This document shows, piece after piece, positions 1 to 8,972 of a stretch of DNA of 64,000 bases (the stretch's first letter is position 1; every line of letters begins with the position of its first letter). The stretch covers positions 1 to 64,000 of the forward strand of contig CALUBS010000012.1 in the NCBI GenBank assembly GCA_943914355.1, written 5' to 3'. The DNA is from an uncultured Corynebacterium sp. (lineage in GTDB: Bacteria; Actinomycetota; Actinomycetes; Mycobacteriales; Mycobacteriaceae). The notes beneath the pieces were generated by a model. The model made no database searches. It saw nothing but the letters and a program-made list of their open reading frames with translations, and was not told the origin of the DNA. Both the position numbers and the translations under genes were made by a program.

Positions 1-589
1 GGCACAGGCACAGGCGAGTATCACCAAGGGCTCTGGCACTCAGCGCATATGGATGTGCTGCTGCGCGCAGCCGAGGCTCGCGCGGATATTCCTCCTGCTG
101 CGGTTCTCTTCTTTGGCCTGCTGATGTCGCCCACCGCAACGACATTCTGAGGGCACTGGAGCGCGGCGATGTCTTCCTCACCAAGGAACTCCTTCCCTGG
201 GCGCAGCGCTTCTCCCCTGTCCTCTTGCCCGCGCAGCGAATTATTGCGGGGGCATCCTTAGGCGATTTCTTTGCGGCGGGAACGGTACACCGCATTCCCG
301 AGGTCGTATCGCACGCTATCGTGCAATCGGCAGCTCTCTGGTGGCCTGATCATGGAATGGCTGAACTGCGCGCCTGACAAACGAGGACATTAACCCGCAC
401 GTGCGGGTTTTCCATGAAGTTGATTCCCTCGAGCCTTTCCCATTGGAGGAAAATCGCGAATTCGCTGCTGCACTCCGCACCACGCTAGGCAGCCGCTCAC
501 ACGCCCGCGAATACCCCGGCGGGCACGACTACATGTGCTGGCGCAGGGGCATCAACGATGCCCTCCGCTGGTTCAACACTTCTCTGTAA
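1..589 (+). pseudogene. Enterochelin (iron-enterobactin) esterase remnant, frameshifted and cut by the window edge
   Basis: Fes-type esterases are alpha/beta hydrolases that open ferric enterobactin-like siderophores in the cytoplasm to release iron. Fes-like sequence continues through all three forward frames. Frame 1 (1-150) reads LWHSAHMDVLLRAAEA and IPPAAVLFF. Frame 3 (about 135-377) reads TKELLPWAQR, then AGASLGDFFA at the nucleophile elbow, then SAALWWPDHG. Frame 2 (about 380-589) reads VRVFHEVDSLEPFPLEENR and ends with YPGGHDYMCWRRGINDALRW, the usual Fes C-terminus with the catalytic His. At least two frameshifts separate the pieces, and the elbow has Asp where the family has Gly, so the gene is almost certainly dead. 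The N-terminal part lies outside the window. The family call is confident; the original substrate is not known. Confidence 0.75.
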
Positions 590-780
590 CGCGACTCAAT
601 CTTCCTCCAGCCATACAGTGGAATTACTAGTCGAAAATCGCGTTAAGTAATAGTAATTGTTAGGCCCACCCCTAGGCCCAACAATGGCCAAAACCGGCAC
701 CTCAGAAGAACAACTGAGATGCCGGTTTGTCAACAATGTCGCGACTGACCTGTCAAGCATGTCGCGACTCATGACAGATG
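590..780. other. Intergenic stretch between the esterase remnant and tRNA-Lys
   Basis: No convincing gene. It holds an imperfect inverted repeat at about 655-685 containing two copies of taggccca, the hairpin listed separately at 691-728, and two copies of atgtcgcgact at about 738-768. Together with the neighbouring tgtcaacaatg, these repeats resemble debris of an insertion-sequence end. That is only an impression and I assign no family. Confidence 0.4.
691..728 (-). terminator. Terminator of tRNA-Lys
   Basis: A 15-bp stem with one mismatch (691-705 with 714-728) around an 8-base loop. On the minus strand it is followed by a short T run (ttttgg) and lies about 50 bases past the tRNA 3' end. 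Confidence 0.65.
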
Positions 781-853
781 TGGGCCCTGTGGGGATCGAA
801 CCCACGACCTGCGGATTAAAAGTCCGTAGCTCTACCAACTGAGCTAAAGGCCC
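781..853 (-). tRNA. tRNA-Lys (anticodon TTT)
   Basis: On the minus strand the sequence folds as a standard cloverleaf of 73 bases. The acceptor GGGCCTT pairs with AGGGCCC, with discriminator A. The D-loop region is agctcagttggtagagc, the anticodon loop is CTTTTAA (TTT, lysine), and the T arm is gtgggttcgatccccac. No CCA is encoded after the discriminator. Confidence 0.97.
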
Positions 854-946
854 AACGTGGCTCTATATTAGCGTGTTGACTTTTAGATCTCCTAATTGGG
901 TGTATTCGTCTGAGTCCTTCGCTGAAGAATACCCACACAAAACGGG

Positions 947-980
947 AGGAGGGCCTCCTAGCTGGAATACCCTCCTTTTA
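947..980. terminator. Terminator after the CoA-transferase gene
   Basis: The stem aggaggg (947-953) pairs with ccctcct (970-976) about 20 bases past the cat stop. On the minus strand the stem is followed by cccgtttt, and on the plus strand by tttta, so it could act in both directions, between cat and tRNA-Lys. Confidence 0.55.
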
Positions 981-994
981 TAGTCCGGTCAGTA

Positions 995-2497
995 TTAACC
1001 GCGCATGTCACCCTTTTCTAGAAAGTTAACCTGGAAGTCGAAGGCGGTCTTCAAGTCGTGCGGGGTGTGCTGGAACTTGTTTTCCTTCGCACGCTCGTAG
1101 TACTCCTCCAACAGCGGACGGTAGTCCGGGTGAGCCACGGCGATGATCTTCTCTACGCGCTGCTTTGGAGCCAAGCCACGCAGGTCAGCCACACCGTATT
1201 CGGTGATGATGACCATGGTGTCGTGCTCGGTGTGGTCGGTGTGGGATACGAACGGAACCAGAGCGGAGATGGCGCCATCCTTCGCGATGGACGGGGACAC
1301 GAAGGTGGAGATGTACGCGTTACGGGTGAAGTCACCAGAGCCGCCGGTGCCGTTCATGATGCGGGAACCGGACACGTTGGTGGAGTTGATGTTGCCGTAG
1401 ATATCTCCCTCGATCATGCCGTTGGAAGAAATCAGGCCGACGCGGCGGATGACCTCAGGGTGGTTGGAAATCTGCTGCGGGCGCAAGATGATGTGGTTGC
1501 GGTAGCGGTCTGCTTCCGCGTTCATCTTTTCTGCGTACTCCGGCGACAGCGCGAAGGAGGTTGCAGAAGCCACGGTCATCTTGCCGGCATCGATGAGGTC
1601 CAGCATGCCGTCCTGGATAACCTCGGTATATGCCTGAATGTTTTCGAACTTGGAGTCCAAAAGACCTGCCATCACGGCGTTCGGCACGTTACCCACGCCG
1701 GACTGCATGATGAACTTGTCGTACTCGAGGCGGCCTGCGGCAACCTCGCCCTCCAAGAACTCGATGAAGTTAGCGGCGATCTTCTCAGAGGTCTCGTCCG
1801 GCTCGCGGAATGGAGCGTTGCGGTCTGCCGAGTTGGTCTTGACCACTGCAACGACCTTCTCCTCGGGGATCTCCATGTAGGTGGTACCGATGCGGTCACC
1901 CGGCTTGTTAATCGGGATGGGCTGGCGGTTAGGCAGCTTGTCGATGCGGTAGATGTCGTGCATGCCCTCGAGGTTCTCGGACTGCCACTCGTTGATCTCA
2001 ATGATGATCTTGTCTGCGGCCTCGACGAACTCGAGGTTATTGCCCACTGCGGAGGACGGCACGATATTGCCTTCCTCAGTAATGCGTACCGCCTCAATGA
2101 TGGCTACCTGGAAGTCACCGTAGAAGCCCTCTTCTACCTGCTGGCCCAAGTGGGACAGGTGAATGTCCTGGTAGAGCGCGGTGCCATCGTTGAACTGCTT
2201 ACGCAGTAGCGGGTCAGAGTTGTATGGGGAGCGGAAGTTAATGGCCTCTGCCTCTGCCAAAACACCGTCACAGTCAGGGGCGGTAGAAGCACCGGAGAAG
2301 AGGTCAATCTTGAACTCTTCGCCCTTTTCGTGCAGCGCCTTCGCCTTATCTGCAATGGCGGTAGGCAAACCCTTGGGGTAACCTGCACCGGTGAAGCCGG
2401 AGATTCCTACGCGGTCACCATTGTTGACGTACTTCGCAGCCTCCTCTGCAGAAACTACGAGCTTCTCAAACGGGGCGTATGCGATTCTATCGGACAA
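995..2497 (-). CDS. cat: Succinyl-CoA:acetate CoA-transferase / acetyl-CoA hydrolase family
   Basis: Moves CoA between succinyl-CoA, acetyl-CoA and free acetate in the cytoplasm, linking acetate metabolism to the TCA cycle. The 500-residue length matches AarC/Cat1-type class I CoA-transferases and C. glutamicum Cat (ActA). Visible motifs are GISGFTGAGYPKG (31-43), QSGVGNVPNAV (265-275), TEVIQDGM with the likely catalytic Glu292, and the glycine loop GTGGSGDF (383-390). The first codon appears to be TTG: minus-strand gaaggagg lies 7 bases before ttgtccgat, and the ATG nearer that site is out of frame. A hairpin follows the stop. The gene is single and divergent from the dihydrouridine synthase. 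Confidence 0.93.
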   Translation of the reverse strand: MSDRIAYAPFEKLVVSAEEAAKYVNNGDRVGISGFTGAGYPKGLPTAIADKAKALHEKGEEFKIDLFSGASTAPDCDGVLAEAEAINFRSPYNSDPLLRKQFNDGTALYQDIHLSHLGQQVEEGFYGDFQVAIIEAVRITEEGNIVPSSAVGNNLEFVEAADKIIIEINEWQSENLEGMHDIYRIDKLPNRQPIPINKPGDRIGTTYMEIPEEKVVAVVKTNSADRNAPFREPDETSEKIAANFIEFLEGEVAAGRLEYDKFIMQSGVGNVPNAVMAGLLDSKFENIQAYTEVIQDGMLDLIDAGKMTVASATSFALSPEYAEKMNAEADRYRNHIILRPQQISNHPEVIRRVGLISSNGMIEGDIYGNINSTNVSGSRIMNGTGGSGDFTRNAYISTFVSPSIAKDGAISALVPFVSHTDHTEHDTMVIITEYGVADLRGLAPKQRVEKIIAVAHPDYRPLLEEYYERAKENKFQHTPHDLKTAFDFQVNFLEKGDMRG

Positions 2498-2689
2498 CTG
2501 TCATCCTCCTTCATATACGAGTAGACCGGTGTTACGGCCAACCCAATTTAGTTACACAGACCACAGTAGCGAAAATTAACGTTTTCGCCACCATCCTTTT
2601 GTGACTTTCACCCCAATAATGGGATTCCTCGGTGGCCGCCACCTTCGTTTCAGTTGCTAAATTCCGCGGTTAACGAGCACAATTAGGGC
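2498..2689. promoter_or_regulatory. Divergent promoter region between cat and dus
   Basis: A 192-base region carrying promoters for both flanking genes. An inverted repeat, cgaaaa-ttaacg-ttttcg (2570-2587), lies about 75 bases before the cat start, and a ccccaat/ttggggt element lies near 2611. G-rich or C-rich tracts of this kind are bound by RamA in corynebacteria, but that link is only inferred here. Confidence 0.35.
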
Positions 2690-3835
2690 GTGAATTTGCG
2701 CATTGGAAACTATGACCTCTCCTCCCCCGTCATCCTCGCTCCCATGGCGGGGGTAACCAACGTCGCCTTCCGCACGTTGTGCCGGGAACAGGAGCTGGCC
2801 CGCACTGGAACGGTGTCGGGCTTGTATGTCTGCGAGATGGTCACCGCGCGCGCCCTAGTGGAGCGCAACGAGAAAACCATGCACATGACCACCTTTGCCC
2901 CGGATGAAGATCCGCGTTCCCTGCAGATTTATACGGTGGATCCGGAATACACCTATAAAGCAGCCAAGATCATCGTGGATGAGAACTTGGCTGACCACAT
3001 CGACATGAACTTTGGCTGCCCCGTTCCCAAGGTGACCAGGCGTGGCGGCGGCTCTGCCCTGCCTTATAAGCGCCGCCTCTTTGGCAATATCGTCTCCGCC
3101 GCGGTCAAGGCCACCGAGGGCACGAATATCCCCGTTACGGTGAAGATGCGCGTGGGCATTGATGACGAGCACCATACGCATCTCGATGCCGGGCGCATCG
3201 CCGTGGATTCCGGCGCCGCCGCCGTAACCCTGCACGGTCGCACGGCCGCGCAGCGCTATTCTGGCGATGCCCGGTGGGATGAGATCGCCCGGCTCAAGGA
3301 ACACCTCGCGGATACCGGTGTTCCGGTGCTGGGCAATGGCGATATTTTCCGCGCCGATGACGCCCGCCGCATGATGGAGGCCACCGGCTGCGATGGCGTG
3401 CAGGTGGGCCGCGGCTGCCTGGGCCGGCCGTGGCTATTCGCGGAGCTGGGTGCTGCCTTGCGCGGCGAGTCCATCCCCGCCGACCCCACCTTGGGCGAGG
3501 TCACCCAGATAATCTTGCGTCACGCAGAGCTGCTCGCGCAGCACGAGGGTGAAGAGCACGCATCCAGGGACATCCGCAAGCACATTGGCTGGTACCTGCG
3601 TGGCTTCCCCGTCGGCGGGCAAGTGCGCGCCGGCTTGGCCAAGGTGGATTCCTTAGAGAGCCTGCGCGAATTGCTGGCACCCTGGGCAGATTCTGATGCT
3701 TTGGCTGCCGATGCCGATGGTGCGCGCGGGCGCCAGGGCTCGCCTTCTAAGGTCGCGCTTCCCGATGGCTGGCTCGATGACCCCGAGGATGAATTCGTTC
3801 CGGTCGGCGCCGATATTTATAACTCCGGCGGCTAA
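2690..3835 (+). CDS. dus: tRNA-dihydrouridine synthase (Dus / NifR3 family)
   Basis: FMN- and NADPH-dependent reduction of uridines in the D-loop of tRNA. At 381 residues it is a normal bacterial Dus. The N-terminal TIM barrel opens with APMAGVTN (17-24). The catalytic loop MNFGCPVPKVTRRGGG carries the proton-donor Cys110. VTVKMRVGIDDEH, LHGRTAAQRYSG and GNGDI follow as FMN-contact motifs, then GRGCLGRPWLF. The start is GTG, shortly after an AT-rich acaatta and without a Shine-Dalgarno, so it may be leaderless. The last 60 residues are less conserved. It lies upstream of phoU on the same strand with 58 bases between, and is probably expressed separately. Confidence 0.92.
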   Translation: MNLRIGNYDLSSPVILAPMAGVTNVAFRTLCREQELARTGTVSGLYVCEMVTARALVERNEKTMHMTTFAPDEDPRSLQIYTVDPEYTYKAAKIIVDENLADHIDMNFGCPVPKVTRRGGGSALPYKRRLFGNIVSAAVKATEGTNIPVTVKMRVGIDDEHHTHLDAGRIAVDSGAAAVTLHGRTAAQRYSGDARWDEIARLKEHLADTGVPVLGNGDIFRADDARRMMEATGCDGVQVGRGCLGRPWLFAELGAALRGESIPADPTLGEVTQIILRHAELLAQHEGEEHASRDIRKHIGWYLRGFPVGGQVRAGLAKVDSLESLRELLAPWADSDALAADADGARGRQGSPSKVALPDGWLDDPEDEFVPVGADIYNSGG

Positions 3836-3893
3836 AATCGCGCAGGTGTGACTCAGCAAGCATTTACCCGGTTTGTGAGCTATCATTTTCTGC

Positions 3894-4622
3894 ATGCGTA
3901 CTGCCTACCGTGAACATCTGGACAACTTCTCGCACGACCTCATCGTCATGTGCGATACCGTCCGCACCATCATGGATAAGGCCTCCCAGGCGCTGCTCGA
4001 TCGCGCACTGGAACCCGCGGAGGAGGCGCTCAGCCTTACCGAGGAACTCGATGAGATCCGCTCACGCTGCTCCGAACGCGCGGTAAAGCTTTTGGCGTTG
4101 GAAAACCCCATGGCTCAGGATCTGCGCCAGGTGGTGTCTTCCATCTATATTGTCGAAGACCTCTTCCGCATGGGTCAGCTGGCCCAGCACATTGCCGATG
4201 CCGCGCGCCGCCGCCACCCTGAGGCCGTTGTACCCGCTGAATACCTCGGGTTCATGGAGGAGATGTTCCGCTTAACCCAGGAAATGGGTTCGGTGGTACA
4301 CGATATTTTAGTTACCCCAGATGCCGAGCTATCCGTTAATCTGCGTTCTGATGATGATGCGGTGGACGATATTAACCATCACCTGCTGCGCATTCTCACC
4401 CAACGCGAATGGAACGGAACGGTGCGCGAGGCCGTAGAAACGGCGCAGATTACCCGCTACTACGAGCGCTACGCGGATCACTGCGTCTCCGTGGCTGGAC
4501 GTATCATCTACTTTGCCACCGGCCTATTGCCGGAAGAGTTTGAAAAGAAGCTCCAAGAGGACCAGAAGGATGCCGAGTTCGAGGCCCGCATGAGCGAGTT
4601 AGAGCGCCAATTCCGCCGCTAA
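3894..4622 (+). CDS. phoU: Phosphate transport regulator PhoU
   Basis: PhoU couples the Pst transporter to the PhoR/PhoS-type two-component system and dampens phosphate uptake and Pho signalling. The 242-residue protein has two repeats of three helices, as in the family. The repeated metal-site helices are visible as RSRCSERAVKLLALENPMAQDLRQVVS in the first half and YYERYADHCVSVAGRIIYFATG in the second (YERxxDH type motif). It is on the plus strand facing the pstSCAB operon and shares one strong hairpin with it. A tatcat hexamer lies about 9 bases before the ATG and there is no Shine-Dalgarno, so the message may be almost leaderless. Confidence 0.93.
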   Translation: MRTAYREHLDNFSHDLIVMCDTVRTIMDKASQALLDRALEPAEEALSLTEELDEIRSRCSERAVKLLALENPMAQDLRQVVSSIYIVEDLFRMGQLAQHIADAARRRHPEAVVPAEYLGFMEEMFRLTQEMGSVVHDILVTPDAELSVNLRSDDDAVDDINHHLLRILTQREWNGTVREAVETAQITRYYERYADHCVSVAGRIIYFATGLLPEEFEKKLQEDQKDAEFEARMSELERQFRR

Positions 4623-4641
4623 TAAACGCTAAAACTGCCAC

Positions 4642-4680
4642 AAGGGCGGTACCTCCCTGCGCTGGAGGTACCGCCCTTTT
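4642..4680. terminator. Bidirectional terminator between phoU and pstB
   Basis: A perfect 15-bp GC-rich stem (4642-4656 with 4664-4678), 7-base loop, then TTTT on the plus strand. It sits between the converging phoU and pstB stops. Confidence 0.85.
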
Positions 4681-4700
4681 CGGACAATCAGAGTCTACTT

Positions 4701-5474
4701 TTAGCCGAAGCGACCAGAGATGTAGTCTTCGGTCTCCTTCTGGGAAGGGTTCTCAAAGATGCGAGTGGTTTCATCGAACTCCACTAGGTGGCCCGGCTTG
4801 CCGGTAGCTTCTAGGGAGAAGAAGCCGGTCTTATCGGACACACGGGCGGCCTGCTGCATGTTGTGGGTCACGATGACGATGGTGAAGTTTTCCTTCAGCT
4901 CGTGGATAAGGTCCTCCACGGCCAGGGTGGAAATCGGGTCCAGTGCGGAGCAGGGCTCGTCCATCAGCAGGACTTCTGGTTCCACGGCAATCGCGCGGGC
5001 GATGCACAGGCGCTGCTGCTGACCACCCGAGAGGCCGCCGCCCGGCTTATCCAGGCGGTCCTTGACCTCGTCCCAGAGGTTAGCGCCGCGCAGGGACTGT
5101 TCGGCTACTTCCTTGAGCTTCTTTTTATTCTTCTCACCAGACAGCTTCAGACCGGCAACGACGTTGTCTTCGATGGACATGGTGGGAAATGGGTTGGCCT
5201 TCTGGAAGACCATGCCGATGGTATTGCGCACGGAAACTGGGTCGACCTTGGGACCGTAGATATTGGTGCCATCGAGCAGGATCTCGCCCTTGACGGATGC
5301 GCCAGGGATGACCTCGTGCATGCGGTTTAGGGTGCGCAGCACGGTGGATTTACCGCAGCCGGACGGGCCGATGAAGGCGGTTACGGCTTGTGCCGGGATC
5401 TGCATATTTACGTTCTGTACGGCGTGGAAATCACCGTAGAAAATATCGACGTCATTGAGCTCGAGCTTAGACAT
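4701..5474 (-). CDS. pstB: Phosphate ABC transporter, ATP-binding protein PstB
   Basis: ATPase of the high-affinity phosphate importer, on the inner face of the membrane with PstA and PstC. The 257 residues carry Walker [10 protein letters not shown] (36-44), Q-loop Q91, signature LSGGQQQR (148-155), Walker B VLLMDE (168-173) and switch His204. The start is supported by ggag 11 bases upstream. It is last in the operon pstS-pstC-pstA-pstB, 52 bases after pstA, and is followed by the terminator shared with phoU. All active-site motifs are intact. Confidence 0.96.
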   Translation of the reverse strand: MSKLELNDVDIFYGDFHAVQNVNMQIPAQAVTAFIGPSGCGKSTVLRTLNRMHEVIPGASVKGEILLDGTNIYGPKVDPVSVRNTIGMVFQKANPFPTMSIEDNVVAGLKLSGEKNKKKLKEVAEQSLRGANLWDEVKDRLDKPGGGLSGGQQQRLCIARAIAVEPEVLLMDEPCSALDPISTLAVEDLIHELKENFTIVIVTHNMQQAARVSDKTGFFSLEATGKPGHLVEFDETTRIFENPSQKETEDYISGRFG

Positions 5475-5526
5475 TGTGGAGGTTTCTCCTCTAGAAGGGG
5501 TGTATAAGTGGCGGAATCGTGTGCGG

Positions 5527-6441
5527 CTATTTCTTGACCGAGAACTTCGCGGAAATTACTCGCGCCGCAATATTGAGGATGGCGATGAGGATAACCAGCG
5601 TCAGCGCTGCGCCCCACAGCTTATCCAGCACGGCGGGCTGCGCGCCGGCCTTGTACATATCAAGCATCATCAGCGGCAGCGAAGATTGCGAGCCCTTAAA
5701 CGCGTCCCAGTTGATGACCGAGGAGGAACCAACCAAGACCAGAACTGGGGAGGATTCACCCATCACGCGGGCAATGGCCAGCATGATGCCGGTCACGATG
5801 CCGGATAGGGCTGTCGGCAGCACGATGCGTGCGATGGTCTTCCACTTGGGCACGCCGAGGGCATAGGAAGCCTCGCGGAGGTCCATGGGGACCACGCGCA
5901 GCATCTCTTCGGTATTGCGCACCACGATGGGGATCATCAGCAAGACCAAGGACAGGGCGACGGCCAAGCCGGAGCGGCCAAAGCCGAAGAGCGTGATCCA
6001 CATGGCGAAGATGAACAACGCTGCCACGATGGAGGGCACGCCGGACAAGATGTCCACCATGAAGGTGGTGGTACGGCCGAGCCAACCACCCTTGGAGTAT
6101 TCCACCAAGTATATGGCGGTAAAGATACCGATCGGAATGGACAGGATGGAAGCCAGGGCGGTTTGCACGAAGGTACCGACGATGGCGTGTGCGGCACCGC
6201 CGCCTTCGGCACTATTCATCACGCCGCGCTGGGACAGCGTCCACCAGTCAGCGGAGAAAATCACGCCGCTACCGCGAGAGATGAGCTCCCACAGTACCCA
6301 GATCAAAGGGACCATCGCCAAGGCCATAGCGCCCCATACAACGACGGTGGCAATGCTATTGGCCGCTTTGCGGGAACCGGAGATTTCCAGGAAGGTTGCC
6401 CCGCCAGCGGAGGCGGGCTTGTTATTTGTCGTAGTAGTCAT
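5527..6441 (-). CDS. pstA: Phosphate ABC transporter permease PstA
   Basis: One of two channel subunits of the phosphate importer. It has 304 residues with about six hydrophobic segments, the first near residues 30-55. The cytoplasmic EAA-type loop that docks on PstB is visible as [16 protein letters not shown]. The start codon follows aaggaagg at good spacing. Only 12 bases separate it from pstC upstream, so translation is probably coupled. The length is normal and no defects are seen. Confidence 0.95.
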   Translation of the reverse strand: MTTTTNNKPASAGGATFLEISGSRKAANSIATVVVWGAMALAMVPLIWVLWELISRGSGVIFSADWWTLSQRGVMNSAEGGGAAHAIVGTFVQTALASILSIPIGIFTAIYLVEYSKGGWLGRTTTFMVDILSGVPSIVAALFIFAMWITLFGFGRSGLAVALSLVLLMIPIVVRNTEEMLRVVPMDLREASYALGVPKWKTIARIVLPTALSGIVTGIMLAIARVMGESSPVLVLVGSSSVINWDAFKGSQSSLPLMMLDMYKAGAQPAVLDKLWGAALTLVILIAILNIAARVISAKFSVKK

Positions 6442-6453
6442 TGTTGTCCTTCC

Positions 6454-7506
6454 TTACTTGCTCTTCACGATGGCGCGGGCAATGGCGTTGACCACAAACG
6501 TCAGCAAGAACAGCATCAAACCGGCGGCGATATAGGCACCGGCGCGCGTCTCGTTACCGAACTCGGCCGCGGCGAGGGCGATGGCGGTAGCGAAGGTGGT
6601 ACCGCCATCGAAAAGCGAGAAGCGGAAGTCCACCAGCGGCGAGACCACCATGTACAGCGCCATGGTCTCACCCAGAGCGCGGCCCAAGCCCAGCATGGAG
6701 CCGGCGACGTAGCCGGACATGCCGAATGGTAGGACGGTCATGCGGATGACTTCCCAGCGCGTAGCGCCCAGCGCCAAGGCGGACTCGATCTGGCCCGGAG
6801 GGGTTTGCACGAATACCTCGCGGGCGGTAGCGGCGATGATCGGCAGAATCATCACGGCTAGCACGATGCCACCGGTAAAGAGGTTGCGGCCGGTAGCAAA
6901 GGCGGGCGAATTATCGTATTGGGTAAACAGGAAGAACCCGCCGGCCCAGGATTCCAACCATGTGTAGAAGCCGGACAGGGCCGGTCCGAGGACCTGCCAA
7001 CCCCATAGGCCGTAGACGATGGACGGCACTGCGGCCAGCATGTCCACCAAGAAACCCAGCGGCTTAACTAAGCGGGCTGGGGCGTAGTTGGACAAGAAGA
7101 TGGCAATCGCAAGTGCGACTGGCATGGCCAGAAGCAGGGCGAAGACCGAGATGAGGACGGTAGTGCCGAACATGGTCGGGATACCGAACTTCATCGCGGA
7201 AGTATCGGTGGTCTCCCAGCGTTCACCGTGGGTGAAAAAGCCCAATAGTCCATTCTCGTTCACGCTGAGCGCAGGAACGGCACGCCAGATAAGGAAGGCG
7301 GCAATCGCCGCGATCATCACGGTAATCAGCGTGGCAGAGGCCGTGGAGAGGAATTCGAAAATGCGGTCACCGGGGCGCTTGACGGAGCTACCGGAGCTGG
7401 AGGTAGCCAAGTCATTCTCGTTATCGCCACGGGTATGAGGCTGTTCGGCGCCAGAGACAGGAAGGGCCTCCGAGGTCGATGCCTGGGTGAGATTATTGTC
7501 TGCCAT
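6454..7506 (-). CDS. pstC: Phosphate ABC transporter permease PstC
   Basis: Second channel subunit of the phosphate importer, 350 residues. A hydrophilic Ser-rich N-terminal stretch of about 50 residues precedes the first membrane helix (TASATLITVMIAAIAAFLIW region). The EAA loop is ALGATRWEVIRMTVLPFG. The ATG has aagga about 10 bases upstream. A 135-base gap separates it from pstS. That gap holds a gtaaa/tttac repeat just after the pstS stop that could partly attenuate read-through, which would fit the usual excess of binding protein over permease, but this is inference. Confidence 0.95.
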   Translation of the reverse strand: MADNNLTQASTSEALPVSGAEQPHTRGDNENDLATSSSGSSVKRPGDRIFEFLSTASATLITVMIAAIAAFLIWRAVPALSVNENGLLGFFTHGERWETTDTSAMKFGIPTMFGTTVLISVFALLLAMPVALAIAIFLSNYAPARLVKPLGFLVDMLAAVPSIVYGLWGWQVLGPALSGFYTWLESWAGGFFLFTQYDNSPAFATGRNLFTGGIVLAVMILPIIAATAREVFVQTPPGQIESALALGATRWEVIRMTVLPFGMSGYVAGSMLGLGRALGETMALYMVVSPLVDFRFSLFDGGTTFATAIALAAAEFGNETRAGAYIAAGLMLFLLTFVVNAIARAIVKSK

Positions 7507-7641
7507 GAGACGTACTAATCCTTATTTGAAGTGGAACAAAGGGACATACGATGTACATGCCTGCGCCCCCAAAGCGCGTCTCGAGGGCGGCAGTGGGGGC
7601 GGGCGGAATGTTATTTCTCGAGGTAAAGCGGAGTTTACGCG

Positions 7642-8748
7642 TTACTGCAGTGCGTCAACAGCGCTCTTCAGGCGGTCAAGGTGGTCGCCCTTAACCGGGA
7701 TGAAGCCCTGCTCTGCCAACTGGTCATCCTGGTGGTCCAAGACGTTGGTGAAGAATCCCTTGACCAGTTCAGCGGTCTCGTCATCGTAGCCGGCGGAGCA
7801 GACGATGTTGTAGGTGGTCAAGATGAGCGGGTATGCACCCTCAGCATCGGAAGCGAAGAGAGCCTTGGAGTCAACGACCATGTCATTCTCAGAAGCGGTG
7901 TCCTTGAACTCCAGGTTCTCCAGTGCCTTGTTGACGGTATCGTCATTCAGCTCAACCGGGCCGTTGCCAAAGTCGATATTGGCCTTCTTGACACCGTCAG
8001 CTTCCTTCTGGTCGGCGAAGCCGGCCTCAACGTAGGTGATAGCACCCTCGATGTTTGCTACCTGGTCAGCAACACCGGCGGAGCCGTTTGCGCCCTCACC
8101 TACAGCGTCAGGGAACTGCTTGCCTTCGCCGTCCCAGTTACCAGTGGAGGCGTTGAGGAACTTCTGGAAGTTATCGGAGGTACCGGACTCGTCAGAGCGG
8201 AAGATGACGTGGATGTCGGTGTCCGGCAGGTCTGCGCCTTCGTTATCAGCGGCGATGGCCTCGTCGTTCCACTTCTTGATCTCGCCCTTGAAGATCTTGG
8301 CAAGGGTATCGGTGGAGAGGTTGATCTCCTGATCACCCAGGTTATAAGCAATGGCAACCGGGCCGATGGTGGAAGGCAGGTGCCATGCGTCGTTGCCATC
8401 GCAACGCTCCTTGGCGGCCTCAATTTGGCCGTCGTCTTCCTTCAACGGGGAGTCAGAACCAGCGAAATCTGCCTGGCCGTTGATGAAAGCCTCAACACCC
8501 TTACCGGAACCGGAAGCGGTGTAGGACAGGTTTGCGTCTGGGTTGTCCCCTGCGAAGGCGGTGCCGAAGTAGGACATTGCGTTCTGCTGGGAGGACGCGC
8601 CCTCACCAACAAGCTCGCCAGCGACGCCGCTGCCGTCGGAGGAACCCGAGGAGTCAGAGGAGGTGTCCTCAGAACAAGCTACGAGAGCGGTAGAGGTAGC
8701 GGCCACGAGGCCGAAGATAGCGGCAGAGCGCTTGAAGTTGCGAATCAC
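7642..8748 (-). CDS. pstS: Phosphate-binding lipoprotein PstS
   Basis: Extracytoplasmic receptor that captures inorganic phosphate and delivers it to PstCA. I start it at the GTG at 8748, not at an upstream in-frame codon at 8829, because ggaaaggg lies 7 bases before the GTG and the product then begins with a clean lipoprotein signal peptide, IRNFKRSAAIFGLVAATST, ending in the lipobox LVAC (Cys25). A Ser/Asp/Gly-rich spacer follows. Phosphate-site motifs are GEGASSQQNAM, GSGKGVEAFINGQADFAGSD and SDESGTSDNFQKFL. It has 368 residues. It is first in the pst operon and is expected to be induced on phosphate limitation by PhoR. Confidence 0.93.
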   Translation of the reverse strand: MIRNFKRSAAIFGLVAATSTALVACSEDTSSDSSGSSDGSGVAGELVGEGASSQQNAMSYFGTAFAGDNPDANLSYTASGSGKGVEAFINGQADFAGSDSPLKEDDGQIEAAKERCDGNDAWHLPSTIGPVAIAYNLGDQEINLSTDTLAKIFKGEIKKWNDEAIAADNEGADLPDTDIHVIFRSDESGTSDNFQKFLNASTGNWDGEGKQFPDAVGEGANGSAGVADQVANIEGAITYVEAGFADQKEADGVKKANIDFGNGPVELNDDTVNKALENLEFKDTASENDMVVDSKALFASDAEGAYPLILTTYNIVCSAGYDDETAELVKGFFTNVLDHQDDQLAEQGFIPVKGDHLDRLKSAVDALQ

Positions 8749-8972
8749 GGGAAAACCCTTTCCGGTGCAGATCAGAGATTGATTGTCCGAGGAAACCGCA
8801 TCCCCATAAAAGGGGAACCTACATCCCACGTCCGCTTTTCGGGAGCGGGGTGCAGGTGCGCAGGTGCGGCTTTCTCACAATCAGTAAAGCTAACCGGAAG
8901 AATTAACCAGCAGGGTGCCGTGAGGTAAACAATTAATGAACAAGCTAGAAAGGTGACATGACCTTAATCACA
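8749..8972 (-). promoter_or_regulatory. Upstream region of the pst operon
   Basis: A 224-base gap between the mshD stop and the pstS start that must contain the pst promoter. It holds ctgattgtgagaaagc on the minus strand (8869-8884) and the repeats ctaacc/ttaacc. The first resembles tgtgaaa words also found before phoR and before the secreted nuclease gene. Assigning it as a PhoR site is tentative. Confidence 0.35.

Noticed and set aside
1058..2209. Long plus-strand reading frame (383 codons) opposite the CoA-transferase gene
   Set aside because: Exact antisense of a well conserved gene; high-GC codon bias keeps the opposite frame open. No family features.
7681..8928. Plus-strand frame of 415 codons opposite pstS
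   Set aside because: Antisense shadow of pstS with no ribosome site or recognisable sequence.
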